Positions 26,396-34,903 are shown, numbered from the stretch's first letter. The stretch is 64,000 bases of DNA from Leptolyngbya sp. O-77 (GCF_001548395.1 NZ_AP017367.1:3509001-3573000); one strand, 5' to 3'. Made by a program: numbers and translations. The notes: generated by a model from the letters alone, not told the origin.

Positions 26396-26452
26396 AATCG
26401 TCAGATAGCTGAATCACTGCTGATTACAGCTTATCTAATTGATGACACTCCC

Positions 26453-26482
26453 TAAAACTAAACCATGACACTGCCCTAGTCA
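26453..26482. repeat. Remainder of the third 105-bp repeat unit beyond the IS
   Basis: TAAAACTAAACCATGACACTGCCCTAGTCAG matches the end of the other units and continues the sequence broken at 25620, confirming that the IS entered an existing repeat. Confidence 0.85.
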
Positions 26483-26529
26483 GTAGCCTGATTGAGGCGA
26501 GTTGGGGACGCAAAACGGCTGATTCCTCT

Positions 26530-27153
26530 CTAGCGGCTACTGTTGGGCAGCAGCGGCCGCACCACCATAAACCCAGCCCCAAAGGCGGTGATAATAATCG
26601 CCAGCACCGTGAACCAGAGCCAGAGTCCGCTGAGGTCGCGGGGGCGGCTCTCGGACGGGTCGCCGATGGGCAAACTGCTGGGCTGCTCCGTAAACCGGAG
26701 GCTGTTGGCTAGCGCGTGCGCCTCGGAAATGGCGGGCTGCGACGGCGGGGCTTTGGTTTTTGGGGAAGTAGGCGATTTCTTGGAGGGCGGTTGCGAGGCT
26801 GGCGGGGCGACGGGGCGGATTTGCTGGGCGATCGCCACTGCGTCTTCCTGGTCGGCGCGAGTGGGCGCGACCCACCCCGGTTGGGACATCCCCGCAATCT
26901 GCTGAAGATTTAGCACCGACGCACTCAGCCGCTCAATTTCCTGACGAAACTGCTGATTTTGGCGGGCAAGCTGCTGGTTCTGCTGATGCAGCGAGTCCAG
27001 CAGGGCTTTGCTGGCCTGAAGCTCTGCCGACAACTCGCGATAGACCGACATCGGCACTGTCGGCGCGTAGCCCGCAGCAGGGGCGGCAGGGGGATTGGGC
27101 AGGGCGGCCCCAGGGTTCCGCAGTGAAGGATCTGAGTTGGATTGGGGTTTCAT
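26530..27153 (-). CDS. Hypothetical coiled-coil protein with C-terminal membrane anchor
   Basis: 207 residues. A Pro/Ala-rich N-terminus is followed by a coiled coil (about residues 36-85, LSAELQASKALLDSLHQQNQQLARQNQQFRQEIERLSASVL), a Pro/Ser/Lys-rich linker and a single C-terminal transmembrane helix (LWLWFTVLAIIITAFGAGFMVV) with a short basic tail. This is a tail-anchored layout with the coil in the cytoplasm. No family was recognised. It lies just beyond the IS and repeat array, with no operon partner. Confidence 0.65.
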   Translation of the reverse strand: MKPQSNSDPSLRNPGAALPNPPAAPAAGYAPTVPMSVYRELSAELQASKALLDSLHQQNQQLARQNQQFRQEIERLSASVLNLQQIAGMSQPGWVAPTRADQEDAVAIAQQIRPVAPPASQPPSKKSPTSPKTKAPPSQPAISEAHALANSLRFTEQPSSLPIGDPSESRPRDLSGLWLWFTVLAIIITAFGAGFMVVRPLLPNSSR

Positions 27154-27571
27154 GCGTCGGATCTTGCGTAAAGGGATTAGGGGTTGTCTAAGGGAGTGTC
27201 TAAACGATCAGGACTGGACAGCAGTCAATCACGAGTCTTACTAAGGGTATGGGCAATTTTCAGAAAAGGCGCATTCAGTCCGCTAAATTTTCTGTCGCAG
27301 GTTTGTTTCGGGTACAAATGCGAGAAAGTCCTACCGTTCTGAGGAAATCTTTGGGCGATCGCCCTTACTATACACCTAAAACATCTGCACTATCCACAGT
27401 CGATTGAATGATCGAATGAATGATCGACAGATCGAAGCAATGCAGTTTCTTAGCCAGGGGCTTCAGTCCTGTTCCTCAGTTCATCACTTCAGATCATCAC
27501 TTCAGACCAGCCCCTCCAGTTCGCTATGGTATGACTATTGCAGGTCGCTCCCATCATTTTCCATACGAATC
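27154..27571. other. Intergenic region upstream of the ABC substrate-binding protein gene
   Basis: About 420 bp with no convincing gene. Short direct repeats are visible (TCATCACTTCAGA twice near 27480-27505; ATGATCGA near 27410-27430). The promoter of the downstream gene is presumably here. Confidence 0.35.
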
Positions 27572-29440
27572 ATGATTTCCAGGCTTTTCTCACGGCTAAT
27601 GGGTCAGCAGCGCCGTCGGCGCTCTGGGCAAACGGTCTTTCGCCAGAGCGCTGTCCGAACCGTAGTCTCTATGCCGCGCTGGGTGCTGCCGTCTTTGGGC
27701 TGGCTACTCGTCGGGGCGATCGCCCTCACAGGCTGCAACCCAACGCAGTTCACCACTCAGGCAGCGCAAGTGCCGCGCATCGTGCTGGCAGAGCTGGGCG
27801 ATCCCAAAACGTTTAACCCCCCCATGAGCAACGAGGTCAACCCCTCGCTGGGGCTGATGTTCAACGGGATGCTGTCGCAAAACGGGCAAACGGGCGAACT
27901 GGAGCCAGAACTGGCCGAGTCCTGGGAAATTTCCGACGATCAGCAGCGCATTACCTTCACCCTGCGCGACGGGCTGAAATGGTCTGATGGAGAACCGCTG
28001 ACGGTGGATGATGTGGTGTTCAGCTTCAACGACATCTATTTCAATCCCGACATTCCCAGCGGCGAGAGCGACATTTTGCGGATTGGCGCAGAGGGCAAGT
28101 TTCCCACCGTGACGAAAGTGGGCGATCGCCAGGTCGAGTTTGCCTCTCCCGAACCCTTCGCGCCGCTGCTCCGCTTTGCAGGCGGCATCGCCATTCTGCC
28201 AAAACACGCATTAGCCGATTACGTCTTCTCCACCGGAGCCGACGGCAAGCCTCGCTTTCTCTCCGTCTGGGGCACCGACACGCCGCCCTCAGAAATCGTC
28301 TGCAACGGCCCCTATCGCCTCAAAAGCTATCAGCCCGCCGAGCGCATCGTGCTAGAGCGCAATCCCAACTACTGGCGCAAAGACACCCAGGGCAACCCCC
28401 AGCCCTACATCGAGCAATACATTATGCAGATTGCAGGCTCGACTGATACCGCGCTGATTCAGTTTCGCTCTGGCGGGTTGGACGTGCTGGGGGTCACACC
28501 CGACTATTTTGCCCTGATGAAGCGCGAAGAAGAACGCGGCAACTTCACCATCTACAACGGCGGCCCGGCGCTGACTACGACATTCCTCGCCTTCAACCTC
28601 AACCAGGGCAGCCGCAACGGCAGACCCCTGGTAGATCCCATCAAATCCCGCTGGTTCAATACGCTGGAGTTTCGTCAGGCCGTCGCCTATGCTCTCGATC
28701 GCCAGCGCATGATTAACAACATTTATCAGGGCGTTGGCGTGCCTCAAGACTCGCCCATCAACAAGCAAAGCCCCTACCACCTGTCTCCAGAAGCGGGGTT
28801 GCCTGTTTATGACTACAACCTCGACAAAGCCAAGCAACTGCTCCAGCAGGCGGGCTTTCGCACCAACGCGCAGGGACGGCTGACCGATGCCGACGGCAAC
28901 CTCGTCCGCTTCACGCTGATCACCAACGCGGGCAACAAAATCCGCGAGAGCCTGGGCGCACAGATCAAGCAAGACCTGGACAAATTGGGCATTACAGTCG
29001 ATTTTCAGCCGATCGCCTTCAACACACTCGTCGGCAAACTCTCCGATACGCTGGATTGGGAAGCGCATATCCTCGGCTTCTCTGGCGCAGGCGTAGAGCC
29101 AGACGGCAGCCGCAATGTGTGGTCCGTAAACGGCACGCTGCACGCCTTTAACCAGGGCGCACTGAGCGGGCAAGACCCCATCGAAGGGCGCGTTATCGCC
29201 GACTGGGAGCAGCGGATTAGTGACCTCTATATTCAAGGTAGCCAAGAGTTGGATGATGAGAAGCGCAAAGCCATCTATGCAGAAACACAGCGGCTCGCCC
29301 AGGAATATCTGCCGTTCATCCATTTAGTCAACGCGCTGTCGCTGTCTGCTGTGCGAAATACAGTCGAGGGTGTAAAATTCTCTGCGCTGGGCGGTGCGCT
29401 CTGGAATATCTATGAGTTGAAAAAAATCAGCCCAGAGTAA
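27572..29440 (+). CDS. Peptide/nickel-type ABC transporter substrate-binding lipoprotein (SBP family 5)
   Basis: 622 residues from the ATG at 27572, or 589 from the ATG at 27671. The signal region ends in a lipobox (LLVGAIALTGC), so the mature protein is lipid-anchored. The family 5 pattern is clear: LAELGDPKTFNPPMSNE, LAESWEISDDQQRITFTLRDGLKWSDGEPLTVDDVVFSFNDI, and later TLEFRQAVAYALDRQRMINNIYQGVG. It binds oligopeptides or similar solutes outside the cytoplasmic membrane. No permease or ATPase genes are adjacent, so the partner transporter must be elsewhere. The long basic stretch before 27671 makes the start uncertain. Confidence 0.88.
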   Translation: MISRLFSRLMGQQRRRRSGQTVFRQSAVRTVVSMPRWVLPSLGWLLVGAIALTGCNPTQFTTQAAQVPRIVLAELGDPKTFNPPMSNEVNPSLGLMFNGMLSQNGQTGELEPELAESWEISDDQQRITFTLRDGLKWSDGEPLTVDDVVFSFNDIYFNPDIPSGESDILRIGAEGKFPTVTKVGDRQVEFASPEPFAPLLRFAGGIAILPKHALADYVFSTGADGKPRFLSVWGTDTPPSEIVCNGPYRLKSYQPAERIVLERNPNYWRKDTQGNPQPYIEQYIMQIAGSTDTALIQFRSGGLDVLGVTPDYFALMKREEERGNFTIYNGGPALTTTFLAFNLNQGSRNGRPLVDPIKSRWFNTLEFRQAVAYALDRQRMINNIYQGVGVPQDSPINKQSPYHLSPEAGLPVYDYNLDKAKQLLQQAGFRTNAQGRLTDADGNLVRFTLITNAGNKIRESLGAQIKQDLDKLGITVDFQPIAFNTLVGKLSDTLDWEAHILGFSGAGVEPDGSRNVWSVNGTLHAFNQGALSGQDPIEGRVIADWEQRISDLYIQGSQELDDEKRKAIYAETQRLAQEYLPFIHLVNALSLSAVRNTVEGVKFSALGGALWNIYELKKISPE

Positions 29441-29521
29441 GCCAGAGGGGGAAGATTGAAAATTGAAGATCGAAGATTGAAAATCGAAAACTGACATAGC
29501 TTATAGCTCTCAACTGCAAAA

Positions 29522-29791
29522 ATGCCGAAATACGTCATGTGGGGCAGCTACTGCGAAAACGTCGTCGAAAAACGCGCCCCCTATCGCCAGGCCCACCTCG
29601 ATCGCCTCGCGCAACTCAAAGCCGCTGGTTCCGTCGTCACCCTCGGTCCTACCCAGGATCTGACGATGGTCTTCGGCGTGTATGACGCACCCGATGAGGC
29701 CGCCGCTCGCACGCTGATCGAAGAAGACCCCTACTGGAGCGCAGGCATCTGGACGGAATATCACCTGAAGGAATGGATTCAGGCGTTTTAA
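29522..29791 (+). CDS. YciI family protein
   Basis: 89 residues, a complete small dimeric alpha/beta (ferredoxin-like) YCII domain: YVMWGSYCENVVEKRAPYRQAHLDRLAQLKAAGSVVTLGPTQD, with the conserved R-x3-H pair, then VYDAPDEAAARTLIEEDPYWSAGIW. Relatives are associated with dehalogenation or peroxide-type reactions but most have no known substrate. Its stop codon overlaps by 4 bp that of the convergent Uma2 gene. Confidence 0.88.
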   Translation: MPKYVMWGSYCENVVEKRAPYRQAHLDRLAQLKAAGSVVTLGPTQDLTMVFGVYDAPDEAAARTLIEEDPYWSAGIWTEYHLKEWIQAF

Positions 29792-30576
29792 TCCGCCGGG
29801 TCGTTTGCTGGAGCGATGTACTGCTGTACTTCTGTCAACGGCAGGCTGAGGGCTTCGGCGATCTGCTCGGCGCTGAGGCCGAGGGCTTGCAGTTTGGGAA
29901 TGGCTCCGTAGCGCGATCGCTCTGCCGCATCTGCCCGCTGCCGTTCCTGCTCCACCAGTTCCCACAGCTCATCGGGAATCAGCAGTTTTTCGCCCGTGTC
30001 TTCTCGATAAAAGGCGATGAGTTCCCCATCGGGTTGTAGCCGCAGGTTTAGCACGGCGCTGCGGCCGTCGGTAATCGGCTCGTACACTTCACGATGCAGC
30101 CGAAAGCCCCGCAATTGTTCGGGAATCCATTCGCCCTTGGGGTCAAACAGCCAATATTCCTGTACGCCCAACTGCTCATACAGCGTGTATTTGAAGGTTT
30201 CGTCGTGCCGCGCTGTGCCCGCTGAGGTCATCTCAAAAATCACCGCAGGCACTTCGCCCTCTTCCCAGATTTTGTAGCTATCGCGTCCGCCCGGCTCTAC
30301 GTTTTGGATCACCATCACGTCTGGTGCCACCCGCAGGCGGGGAAACCCCTGGGCGTAATACAAAAACTGATCTGCCAGCACCGTTGCCCGCTGCCCTTTG
30401 AGGTACTGTTTCAGCACTTCCAGGGTCACGATAATGGCGTAGAGGTGAATGTAAGTTTCGGCCAAGGGTTTACCGTCGGAACAGGGATAAACGACAGGGG
30501 GTGGCGGCGGGGCAGTCTCCGGCGGCAGAATGGGCTGTGTTTGGAGCGGCTGAGTCACCATTGGCGCTGACCCCAT
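29788..30576 (-). CDS. Uma2-family (DUF820) PD-(D/E)XK nuclease-like protein
   Basis: 262 residues. A Pro-rich N-terminus is followed by the Uma2 core: VLADQFLYYAQG, RVAPDVMVIQNVEPGGRDSYKIWEEGEVPAVIFEMTSAGTARHD, then LYEQLGVQEYWLFDPKGEW. The C-terminus (ELVEQERQRADAAERSRYGAIPKLQALGLSAEQIAEALSLPLTEV) is a coiled segment plus a small HTH-like motif typical of the longer Uma2 subgroup. Predicted nuclease, role unknown. It differs from the shorter Uma2 protein encoded at 14638-15309, so the two are not recent duplicates. Confidence 0.88.
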   Translation of the reverse strand: MGSAPMVTQPLQTQPILPPETAPPPPPVVYPCSDGKPLAETYIHLYAIIVTLEVLKQYLKGQRATVLADQFLYYAQGFPRLRVAPDVMVIQNVEPGGRDSYKIWEEGEVPAVIFEMTSAGTARHDETFKYTLYEQLGVQEYWLFDPKGEWIPEQLRGFRLHREVYEPITDGRSAVLNLRLQPDGELIAFYREDTGEKLLIPDELWELVEQERQRADAAERSRYGAIPKLQALGLSAEQIAEALSLPLTEVQQYIAPANDPAD

Positions 30577-30728
30577 CAGTAGAGAGTGATGAAACTAGAC
30601 TAGCAGCCATAGGGCGATCGCCCTGAAACCAGCCTAAAACCAGCCAGCCCCCATCGGCAGGTTTCCCCAATTCACCCCACGCTCTAAAATGCTGGGAGGA
30701 CTTCACTACATTTGGGCATCGTTTGGGC

Positions 30729-31706
30729 ATGGATATTAAGAGCGGATTTGTCGGCACGATTGGGAACACGCCCCTAATTCGCCTGCACAGCTTTTGTGAA
30801 GAAACAGGCTGTGAAATTTTGGGCAAGGCGGAATTTCTCAACCCCGGCGGTTCTGTGAAAGATCGGGCAGCGCTATACATCATCCAGGATGCCGAAGAGA
30901 AGGGACTCCTGAAACCGGGTGGGACGGTGGTGGAAGGGACAGCGGGCAACACGGGCATCGGGCTGGCCCACATCTGCAATGCCAAAGGCTACAAGTGCTT
31001 GATCATCATTCCCGAAACCCAGTCTCAGGAAAAGATGGACCTGCTGCGGACGCTGGGGGCGGAGGTGCGCCCGGTGCCCGCCGTGCCCTACCGCGACCCG
31101 AATAACTATGTAAAGCTGTCGGGGCGCATCGCCGAAGAAACGGAGAACGCTATCTGGGCCAACCAGTTTGATAATCTGGCGAATCGTCTGGCCCATTATG
31201 AAACCACCGGGCCCGAAATCTGGATGCAGACGGGCGGCAAGATCGATGCCTGGGTGGCGGCGACAGGTACAGGTGGCACCTACGCCGGAGCCGCAATGTT
31301 TTTCAAAGAAAAGAACCCCAATATCCGCTGCGTGCTGGCTGATCCGATGGGCAGCGCGTTGTATCACTATTTCAAAACGGGAGAGCTAAAGATCGAAGGC
31401 AGCTCGATTACCGAAGGGATTGGCACGAGCCGCGTGACGGCCAACCTGGCGGGTGCGCCAGTGGATGACGCGATCCGCATTGACGACCATGAAGTGCTGC
31501 GCGTGGTCTACCAGCTTTTGCACAAAGATGGGCTGTTTATGGGCGGTTCAGTCGGCATTAACGTGGGGGCGGCGGTGGCGCTGGCCAAGCAGATGGGGCC
31601 GGGGCATACGATCGTGACGGTGCTGTGTGACGGTGGAGCCCGCTATCAGTCGCGCCTGTATAACCGCGAATGGCTGGCAAGTAAGGGCTTGCTGATTGCC
31701 AGCTAG
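30729..31706 (+). CDS. cysK: Cysteine synthase A (O-acetylserine sulfhydrylase)
   Basis: 325 residues, a PLP enzyme that makes L-cysteine from O-acetylserine and sulfide in the cytoplasm. GTIGNTPLIRL leads the N-terminus, the PLP lysine is in NPGGSVKDRAA, and the substrate loop is VEGTAGNTGIGLAH. The phosphate loop is ATGTGGTYAGAA. The ATG at 30729 (MDIKSGFVGTIGNTP) is preferred to a TTG two codons upstream. The sequence lies near the CysK/CBS-like branch with the longer active-site loop (EETENAIWANQFDNLANR). Its stop overlaps by 4 bp the stop of a convergent gene. Confidence 0.92.
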   Translation: MDIKSGFVGTIGNTPLIRLHSFCEETGCEILGKAEFLNPGGSVKDRAALYIIQDAEEKGLLKPGGTVVEGTAGNTGIGLAHICNAKGYKCLIIIPETQSQEKMDLLRTLGAEVRPVPAVPYRDPNNYVKLSGRIAEETENAIWANQFDNLANRLAHYETTGPEIWMQTGGKIDAWVAATGTGGTYAGAAMFFKEKNPNIRCVLADPMGSALYHYFKTGELKIEGSSITEGIGTSRVTANLAGAPVDDAIRIDDHEVLRVVYQLLHKDGLFMGGSVGINVGAAVALAKQMGPGHTIVTVLCDGGARYQSRLYNREWLASKGLLIAS

Positions 31707-32308
31707 GGCAGCAGGCGGGTGCGCTGGAGCCAAAGGCGCATGTCGTCGTATTCCAGTTCGCAGTCGCAGCTTTCGGCTAGCACGATCACGGTTTGCGAGT
31801 CTGGAGACCTGAACCAGGCGCGAACTGTGTAGCCCGGTTCGGGGCGAGTAATCAGAACCGGAATTGCGTCCAAATTGCCCGATTGGGCGCTGGGATCTGC
31901 TTCGCCCTGCTGCCGGAGAAAGTCCGGAAGTGCGAGGTTCGCTGGATTGGGCAGGCTGCGAATGCGGAAGGAATACATGCCGCGAGGGGCGATCGCCCGT
32001 CCCCCCTGTTCTACACAACGCAGCACCTCAAAGGTTCCAGGATCGAGGATTTCTACCGTGCCGTCGGGCAGAGTGCGGGTTCTGAAGTTCTCTGGAATGG
32101 CGATCGCCACGCCAAACTGTGGCAGTTCTAGCGTCCGCAGGCTCTCTGAGGCGGGCACTTCGGCGATGTCCGGGCAAGGCGTAGCCCCCAGTTCTGATGC
32201 CAGATTGGTTTCTGATGCCAGATTGGTTTGCCCAGAGCGTGGCAGCGCCAGGGGCATTCCTGCACCCAGCAGCGCGCCTGTGAACAACACCAAAAGCTGA
32301 ATTTTCAT
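31703..32308 (-). CDS. Secreted hypothetical protein
   Basis: 201 residues with a Sec signal peptide (MKIQLLVLFTGALLGAGMPLA). The mature part begins with a duplicated hexapeptide (NLASETNLASEL) caused by a tandem 18-bp repeat at ~32195-32230, then a single ~150-residue domain with two Cys pairs (residues around CPDI, VLRCVEQ and SCDCELE). No family was recognised; it looks like a periplasmic protein. It converges with cysK. Confidence 0.65.
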   Translation of the reverse strand: MKIQLLVLFTGALLGAGMPLALPRSGQTNLASETNLASELGATPCPDIAEVPASESLRTLELPQFGVAIAIPENFRTRTLPDGTVEILDPGTFEVLRCVEQGGRAIAPRGMYSFRIRSLPNPANLALPDFLRQQGEADPSAQSGNLDAIPVLITRPEPGYTVRAWFRSPDSQTVIVLAESCDCELEYDDMRLWLQRTRLLP

Positions 32309-32406
32309 CCCCTGAACCTGCTTCTAGACATTCAGCAGCCAGCACCATCGCCAGCGTCTTGATCTAGAACTACAGCAGAACAGGTCGGACTTCCAGGCAG
32401 CTCGAA

Positions 32407-32580
32407 CTACCAGCGGCGAGTTTTTTGCACAATATCCACCACGCCTGCGCCAACCGTGCCCAGCAGCAAGATCCACAGCAGCCCGCCAGGAATAAACGTG
32501 AGAACGCCCAGCCCGCGCATTACCCAGACTGTAACCGTGATGCCCAATAGAATTAGAAACGCCGCAGTTGTTGGCTTCAT
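32407..32580 (-). CDS. Small two-helix membrane protein
   Basis: 57 residues: MKPTTAAFLILLGITVTVWVMRGLGVLTFIPGGLLWILLLGTVGAGVVDIVQKTRRW. Two hydrophobic segments are separated by a Gly/Pro turn, with a basic C-terminus. The start ATG is clear and the composition is typical of cyanobacterial small membrane proteins. Function unknown. It lies between two other small membrane-protein genes on the same strand. Confidence 0.65.
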   Translation of the reverse strand: MKPTTAAFLILLGITVTVWVMRGLGVLTFIPGGLLWILLLGTVGAGVVDIVQKTRRW

Positions 32581-32629
32581 CGAAGTCTGTCTTGATAATC
32601 AGCCCTATTAGCCACAAAGGGGCGACGGC

Positions 32630-32932
32630 TTAGCCTCGCCTGCGAACGCCCGCCAAGATGCCCGACCCGATCGCCAGCAGCACCAGCGCATAGACCGCTT
32701 CTCTAGGAATTTCCGTCAGCAGACCAAAAGATTGCAGCAGCAGCAGGACTGCCATCATGACCAGCAAAATGCCAGCGACGTAGAGAAAAATAGTGATGGC
32801 TAGGTTGGGAGAACGACCCACGGGTGAAACTCCATTCAGGGCAGGGCGGTGTGTTGAGCAACAGGGCACGAAGGGCCGGGTACGATGGTCTATTTTGACA
32901 CGGGATTGACCCTGCTGGGGAGAAGTTGGCAT
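32630..32932 (-). CDS. Small membrane protein of unknown function
   Basis: Up to 100 residues, but the conserved-looking part is only the C-terminal ~60 (SPNLAITIFLYVAGILLVMMAVLLLLQSFGLLTEIPREAVYALVLLAIGSGILAG) with two membrane helices and a basic end (VRRRG). The N-terminal ~40 residues are Cys/Pro-rich and unlikely, so an internal GTG (GVSPVGRSPNLA) may be the true start. The pattern resembles the preceding 57-residue protein, and the two may be co-transcribed. Confidence 0.55.
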   Translation of the reverse strand: MPTSPQQGQSRVKIDHRTRPFVPCCSTHRPALNGVSPVGRSPNLAITIFLYVAGILLVMMAVLLLLQSFGLLTEIPREAVYALVLLAIGSGILAGVRRRG

Positions 32933-33074
32933 CTCTTGGTTTTACGGAAGCCGCAGAGCAAGGCAGGATGGGAAAGGATTGGGGCGATCGCCCGCACCAG
33001 TTAGACCAAGACCTGCCGATCTAGGGAGTGTAATCAATTAAGTAAGCTGTAATTAGCAGTGATTCAGCTATCTG

Positions 33075-33443
33075 ATGATTATGACAACCCGCCGCTACGC
33101 CCTGCGCGATGACCAATGGGAACGGCTCCAAGATTTGCTCCCTGGACGAGCAGGGGCGGTGGGAGTCACAGCAAAGGATAATCGTCTGTTTGTTGAGGCA
33201 GTGCTATATCGATATCGAGCCGGTATTCCTTGGCGAGACTTGCCAGAGCGGTTTGGTCATTTTCGCAAGGTTCACACCCGCTTTCGGCGCTGGGCAAAGA
33301 CGGGCGTATGGCAACGGGTGTTTCAGGTGCTGTCTGAAGATGCAGACAACGAATACGCCATGATCGACACCACGATTGTGCGTGCTCATCAGCATAGTGC
33401 TGGGGCAAAGGGGGGATGCCAATGCCCAAGCCATTGGTCGTAG
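33075..33443 (+). CDS. IS5-family transposase, OrfA (copy 2)
   Basis: 122 residues (or 120 from the second ATG at 33081), identical in sequence to OrfA of copy 1 over their shared length. It holds the DUF4096-type N-terminal part and the first catalytic Asp. It ends shortly after the slippage run. Confidence 0.9.
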   Translation: MIMTTRRYALRDDQWERLQDLLPGRAGAVGVTAKDNRLFVEAVLYRYRAGIPWRDLPERFGHFRKVHTRFRRWAKTGVWQRVFQVLSEDADNEYAMIDTTIVRAHQHSAGAKGGCQCPSHWS

Positions 33444-33843
33444 TAAAGGGGGATTGAGCACCAAGATTCATGCGACTGTCGATGCACTGGGCAATCCGAC
33501 AGGCTTTCACCTCACACCCGGGCAGACCTGTGACCTTGATGGGGCTGATGTGCTGCTAGAGAATATTCAAGCTGATACAGTCCTGGCTGACAAAGGATAT
33601 GACGCAGACCAACGGGTGGTTGAGCGACTCCAACAACAGGGCAAGACTGCTGTGATTCCGCCCAAGCGAAACCGCAAGACACCGCGTGATTACGACAAGG
33701 AGCTATACAAAGCGCGGCACTTAATTGAGAACTTCTTTGCCAAACTCAAGCAGTACCGAGCGATTGCGACACGCTATGACAAGTTAGCCGAAACGTTTCT
33801 GGGTGCAATTTACATGGCGGCTGCCCTGACTTGGCTTAATTGA
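33376..33843 (+). CDS. IS5-family transposase, OrfB (copy 2)
   Basis: Differs from OrfB of copy 1 at only a few residues (e.g. GKTAVIPP versus GKAAVIPP, RDYDKE versus REYDKE, FLGAIY versus FLSAIY). It supplies the second Asp (VLADKGYDAD) and the Glu (LIENFFAKLKQYR) of the DDE site, probably as an OrfAB frameshift product. Confidence 0.9.
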   Translation: MCVLISIVLGQRGDANAQAIGRSKGGLSTKIHATVDALGNPTGFHLTPGQTCDLDGADVLLENIQADTVLADKGYDADQRVVERLQQQGKTAVIPPKRNRKTPRDYDKELYKARHLIENFFAKLKQYRAIATRYDKLAETFLGAIYMAAALTWLN

Positions 33844-33978
33844 TGACACGCCCTAGATTTTAGTGTCACTGAAGATGCTAAGTCGGTAGACCAAATTAAA
33901 AACCGGATGCCACAACTTGCACCGCCCGATCAGCAGACAGCGCAGAATTTTTTTATGCTTATTTATGTGCATTTAGTT

Positions 33979-34080
33979 ATATCAATTCTCCTTAGCAGAG
34001 CTACGAATGAGATCGCTGGAAGCCCGGCAGGCGCTTGGCTGGCAATCCAAAATCGCAAATCTAAAATCGAGAATTGATAT
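33979..34080. mobile_element. 102-bp MITE with 12-bp terminal inverted repeats, copy A
   Basis: ATATCAATTCTC at 33979-33990 and its exact complement GAGAATTGATAT at 34069-34080. The interior has GCAATCCAAAATCGCAAATCTAAAATC near the right end. A second copy lies at 52860-52959. Non-coding. Confidence 0.85.
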
Positions 34081-34231
34081 TAGTCAAAGGCAAATTAACC
34101 CGAAGACAAATTAACCCGAAGATATTAGCCTAAGAGCAAAGCCAGCTCAAAAATAAATTAGCCCGAAGATAAACTAGCCCAAGGACAAAGCCAGTTCACA
34201 TCTCAATCTCATACTCTTCACCGTTAGAGCG
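34081..34231. other. Spacer with degenerate ATTAGCCCGAAGA repeats
   Basis: Contains repeated AAATTAACCCGAAGA / AAATTAGCCCGAAGA / AAACTAGCCCAAGGA units at ~34090-34185. No gene is seen. It lies just downstream of the TetR gene's stop codon. Confidence 0.45.
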
Positions 34232-34849
34232 TTAGTGGCGATGCTCCAGGTCTGCAATTAGCGTGCGGATTGCCCAGGCTACGGCTTTGGCTGAGGCATC
34301 GCCGCTTACTCCAAACTCGTCTCGCAGGTGCTTCCAGGTTTCTGCGGTCACGAGGTGTCCGATGACGGCTCGCACTGCTTTGGCTGAGTCAAGGTCACCC
34401 GCCAGTGAACTGAGAGCAGTCTCAACCGATTGACGACGCTTGGAGCGAAGGCGGGAGCGAACACTTTTGCCCAGTTCAGATGCCAGTAGAGCTTGCACCA
34501 GCACAGCCTGCTGCTCAAATTGGGGAAAGGCCTGCTCTGCCAGATCCGCCACTTCCATCGGCGTTGTAGGGTAGGGGAGATCGCCAAGCTGCTGATCGAC
34601 CCATTCCCCGACCGCATCGAGCAAGACCTCTCGATTGGGAAAATAACGATAGATGGTGCGAGTCGCCACGCCTGCTCGTTGAGCCGCGTCTGCAATCGAA
34701 AAATCTTGCAGCCCTTCTTCTGCCAACTGTTGTGTCAGCGCTTGCAGAATTAGCTCTCGCGTTGCGGCTGCTTGCTTTTGGCGCAGGGTGCTGTGATAAG
34801 GGCGCGATCGCCCAATTGAGCGATTAGAGAGATTAGAAGCTTCTTTCAT
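34232..34849 (-). CDS. TetR-family transcriptional regulator
   Basis: 205 residues. The TetR HTH is complete: TRELILQALTQQLAEEGLQDFSIADAAQRAGVATRTIYRYFPNREVLLDAV (about residues 30-80), preceded by a Ser/Arg-rich tail. The C-terminal ligand domain is unique. A near-perfect inverted repeat overlaps its own start codon (34844-34870), and the same repeat sits upstream of the VOC gene. This strongly suggests autoregulation and control of the neighbour. It is on the same strand as, and 149 bp downstream of, the VOC gene, with a MITE between them. Confidence 0.88.
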   Translation of the reverse strand: MKEASNLSNRSIGRSRPYHSTLRQKQAAATRELILQALTQQLAEEGLQDFSIADAAQRAGVATRTIYRYFPNREVLLDAVGEWVDQQLGDLPYPTTPMEVADLAEQAFPQFEQQAVLVQALLASELGKSVRSRLRSKRRQSVETALSSLAGDLDSAKAVRAVIGHLVTAETWKHLRDEFGVSGDASAKAVAWAIRTLIADLEHRH

Positions 34850-34870
34850 GTCATCCAGTCTGACATAAAT
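34844..34870. promoter_or_regulatory. Candidate TetR operator at the tetR start
   Basis: TTTCATGTCA, spacer TCCAGTC (7 bp), TGACATAAAT. The arms match the operator upstream of the VOC gene (ATTCATGTCA, 7 bp, TGACATGAAT) with the same spacing. It overlaps the start codon of the regulator (34847-34849). Confidence 0.75.
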
Positions 34871-34903
34871 GCGATGCTGCTAGCACCCCTCAAATATGGA
34901 TGG

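Larger units (their letters stand above)
25623..26452 (-). mobile_element. IS5-family (IS427-like) insertion sequence, copy 1
   Basis: 830 bp. Imperfect terminal inverted repeats: GGGCGTGTCATCAATTAAG at the left and, inverted, GGGAGTGTCATCAATTAGA at the right. The target duplication is TA (25621-25622 and 26453-26454). It encodes overlapping orfA and orfB. It is inserted within the third unit of the 105-bp repeat array. A near-identical copy lies at 33024-33853 in the opposite orientation. Confidence 0.92.
33024..33853 (+). mobile_element. IS5-family (IS427-like) insertion sequence, copy 2
   Basis: 830 bp, same size as copy 1 and nearly identical. Ends GGGAGTGTAATCAATTAAG and (inverted) GGGCGTGTCATCAATTAAG; target duplication TA at 33022-33023 and 33854-33855. 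Encodes OrfA and OrfB overlapping around an A3G6 run at 33407-33415. Confidence 0.93.

Noticed and set aside
28352..29323. 323-codon minus-strand open frame opposite the ABC binding-protein gene
   Set aside because: No motifs; the plus strand encodes a well-recognised protein over the same interval.
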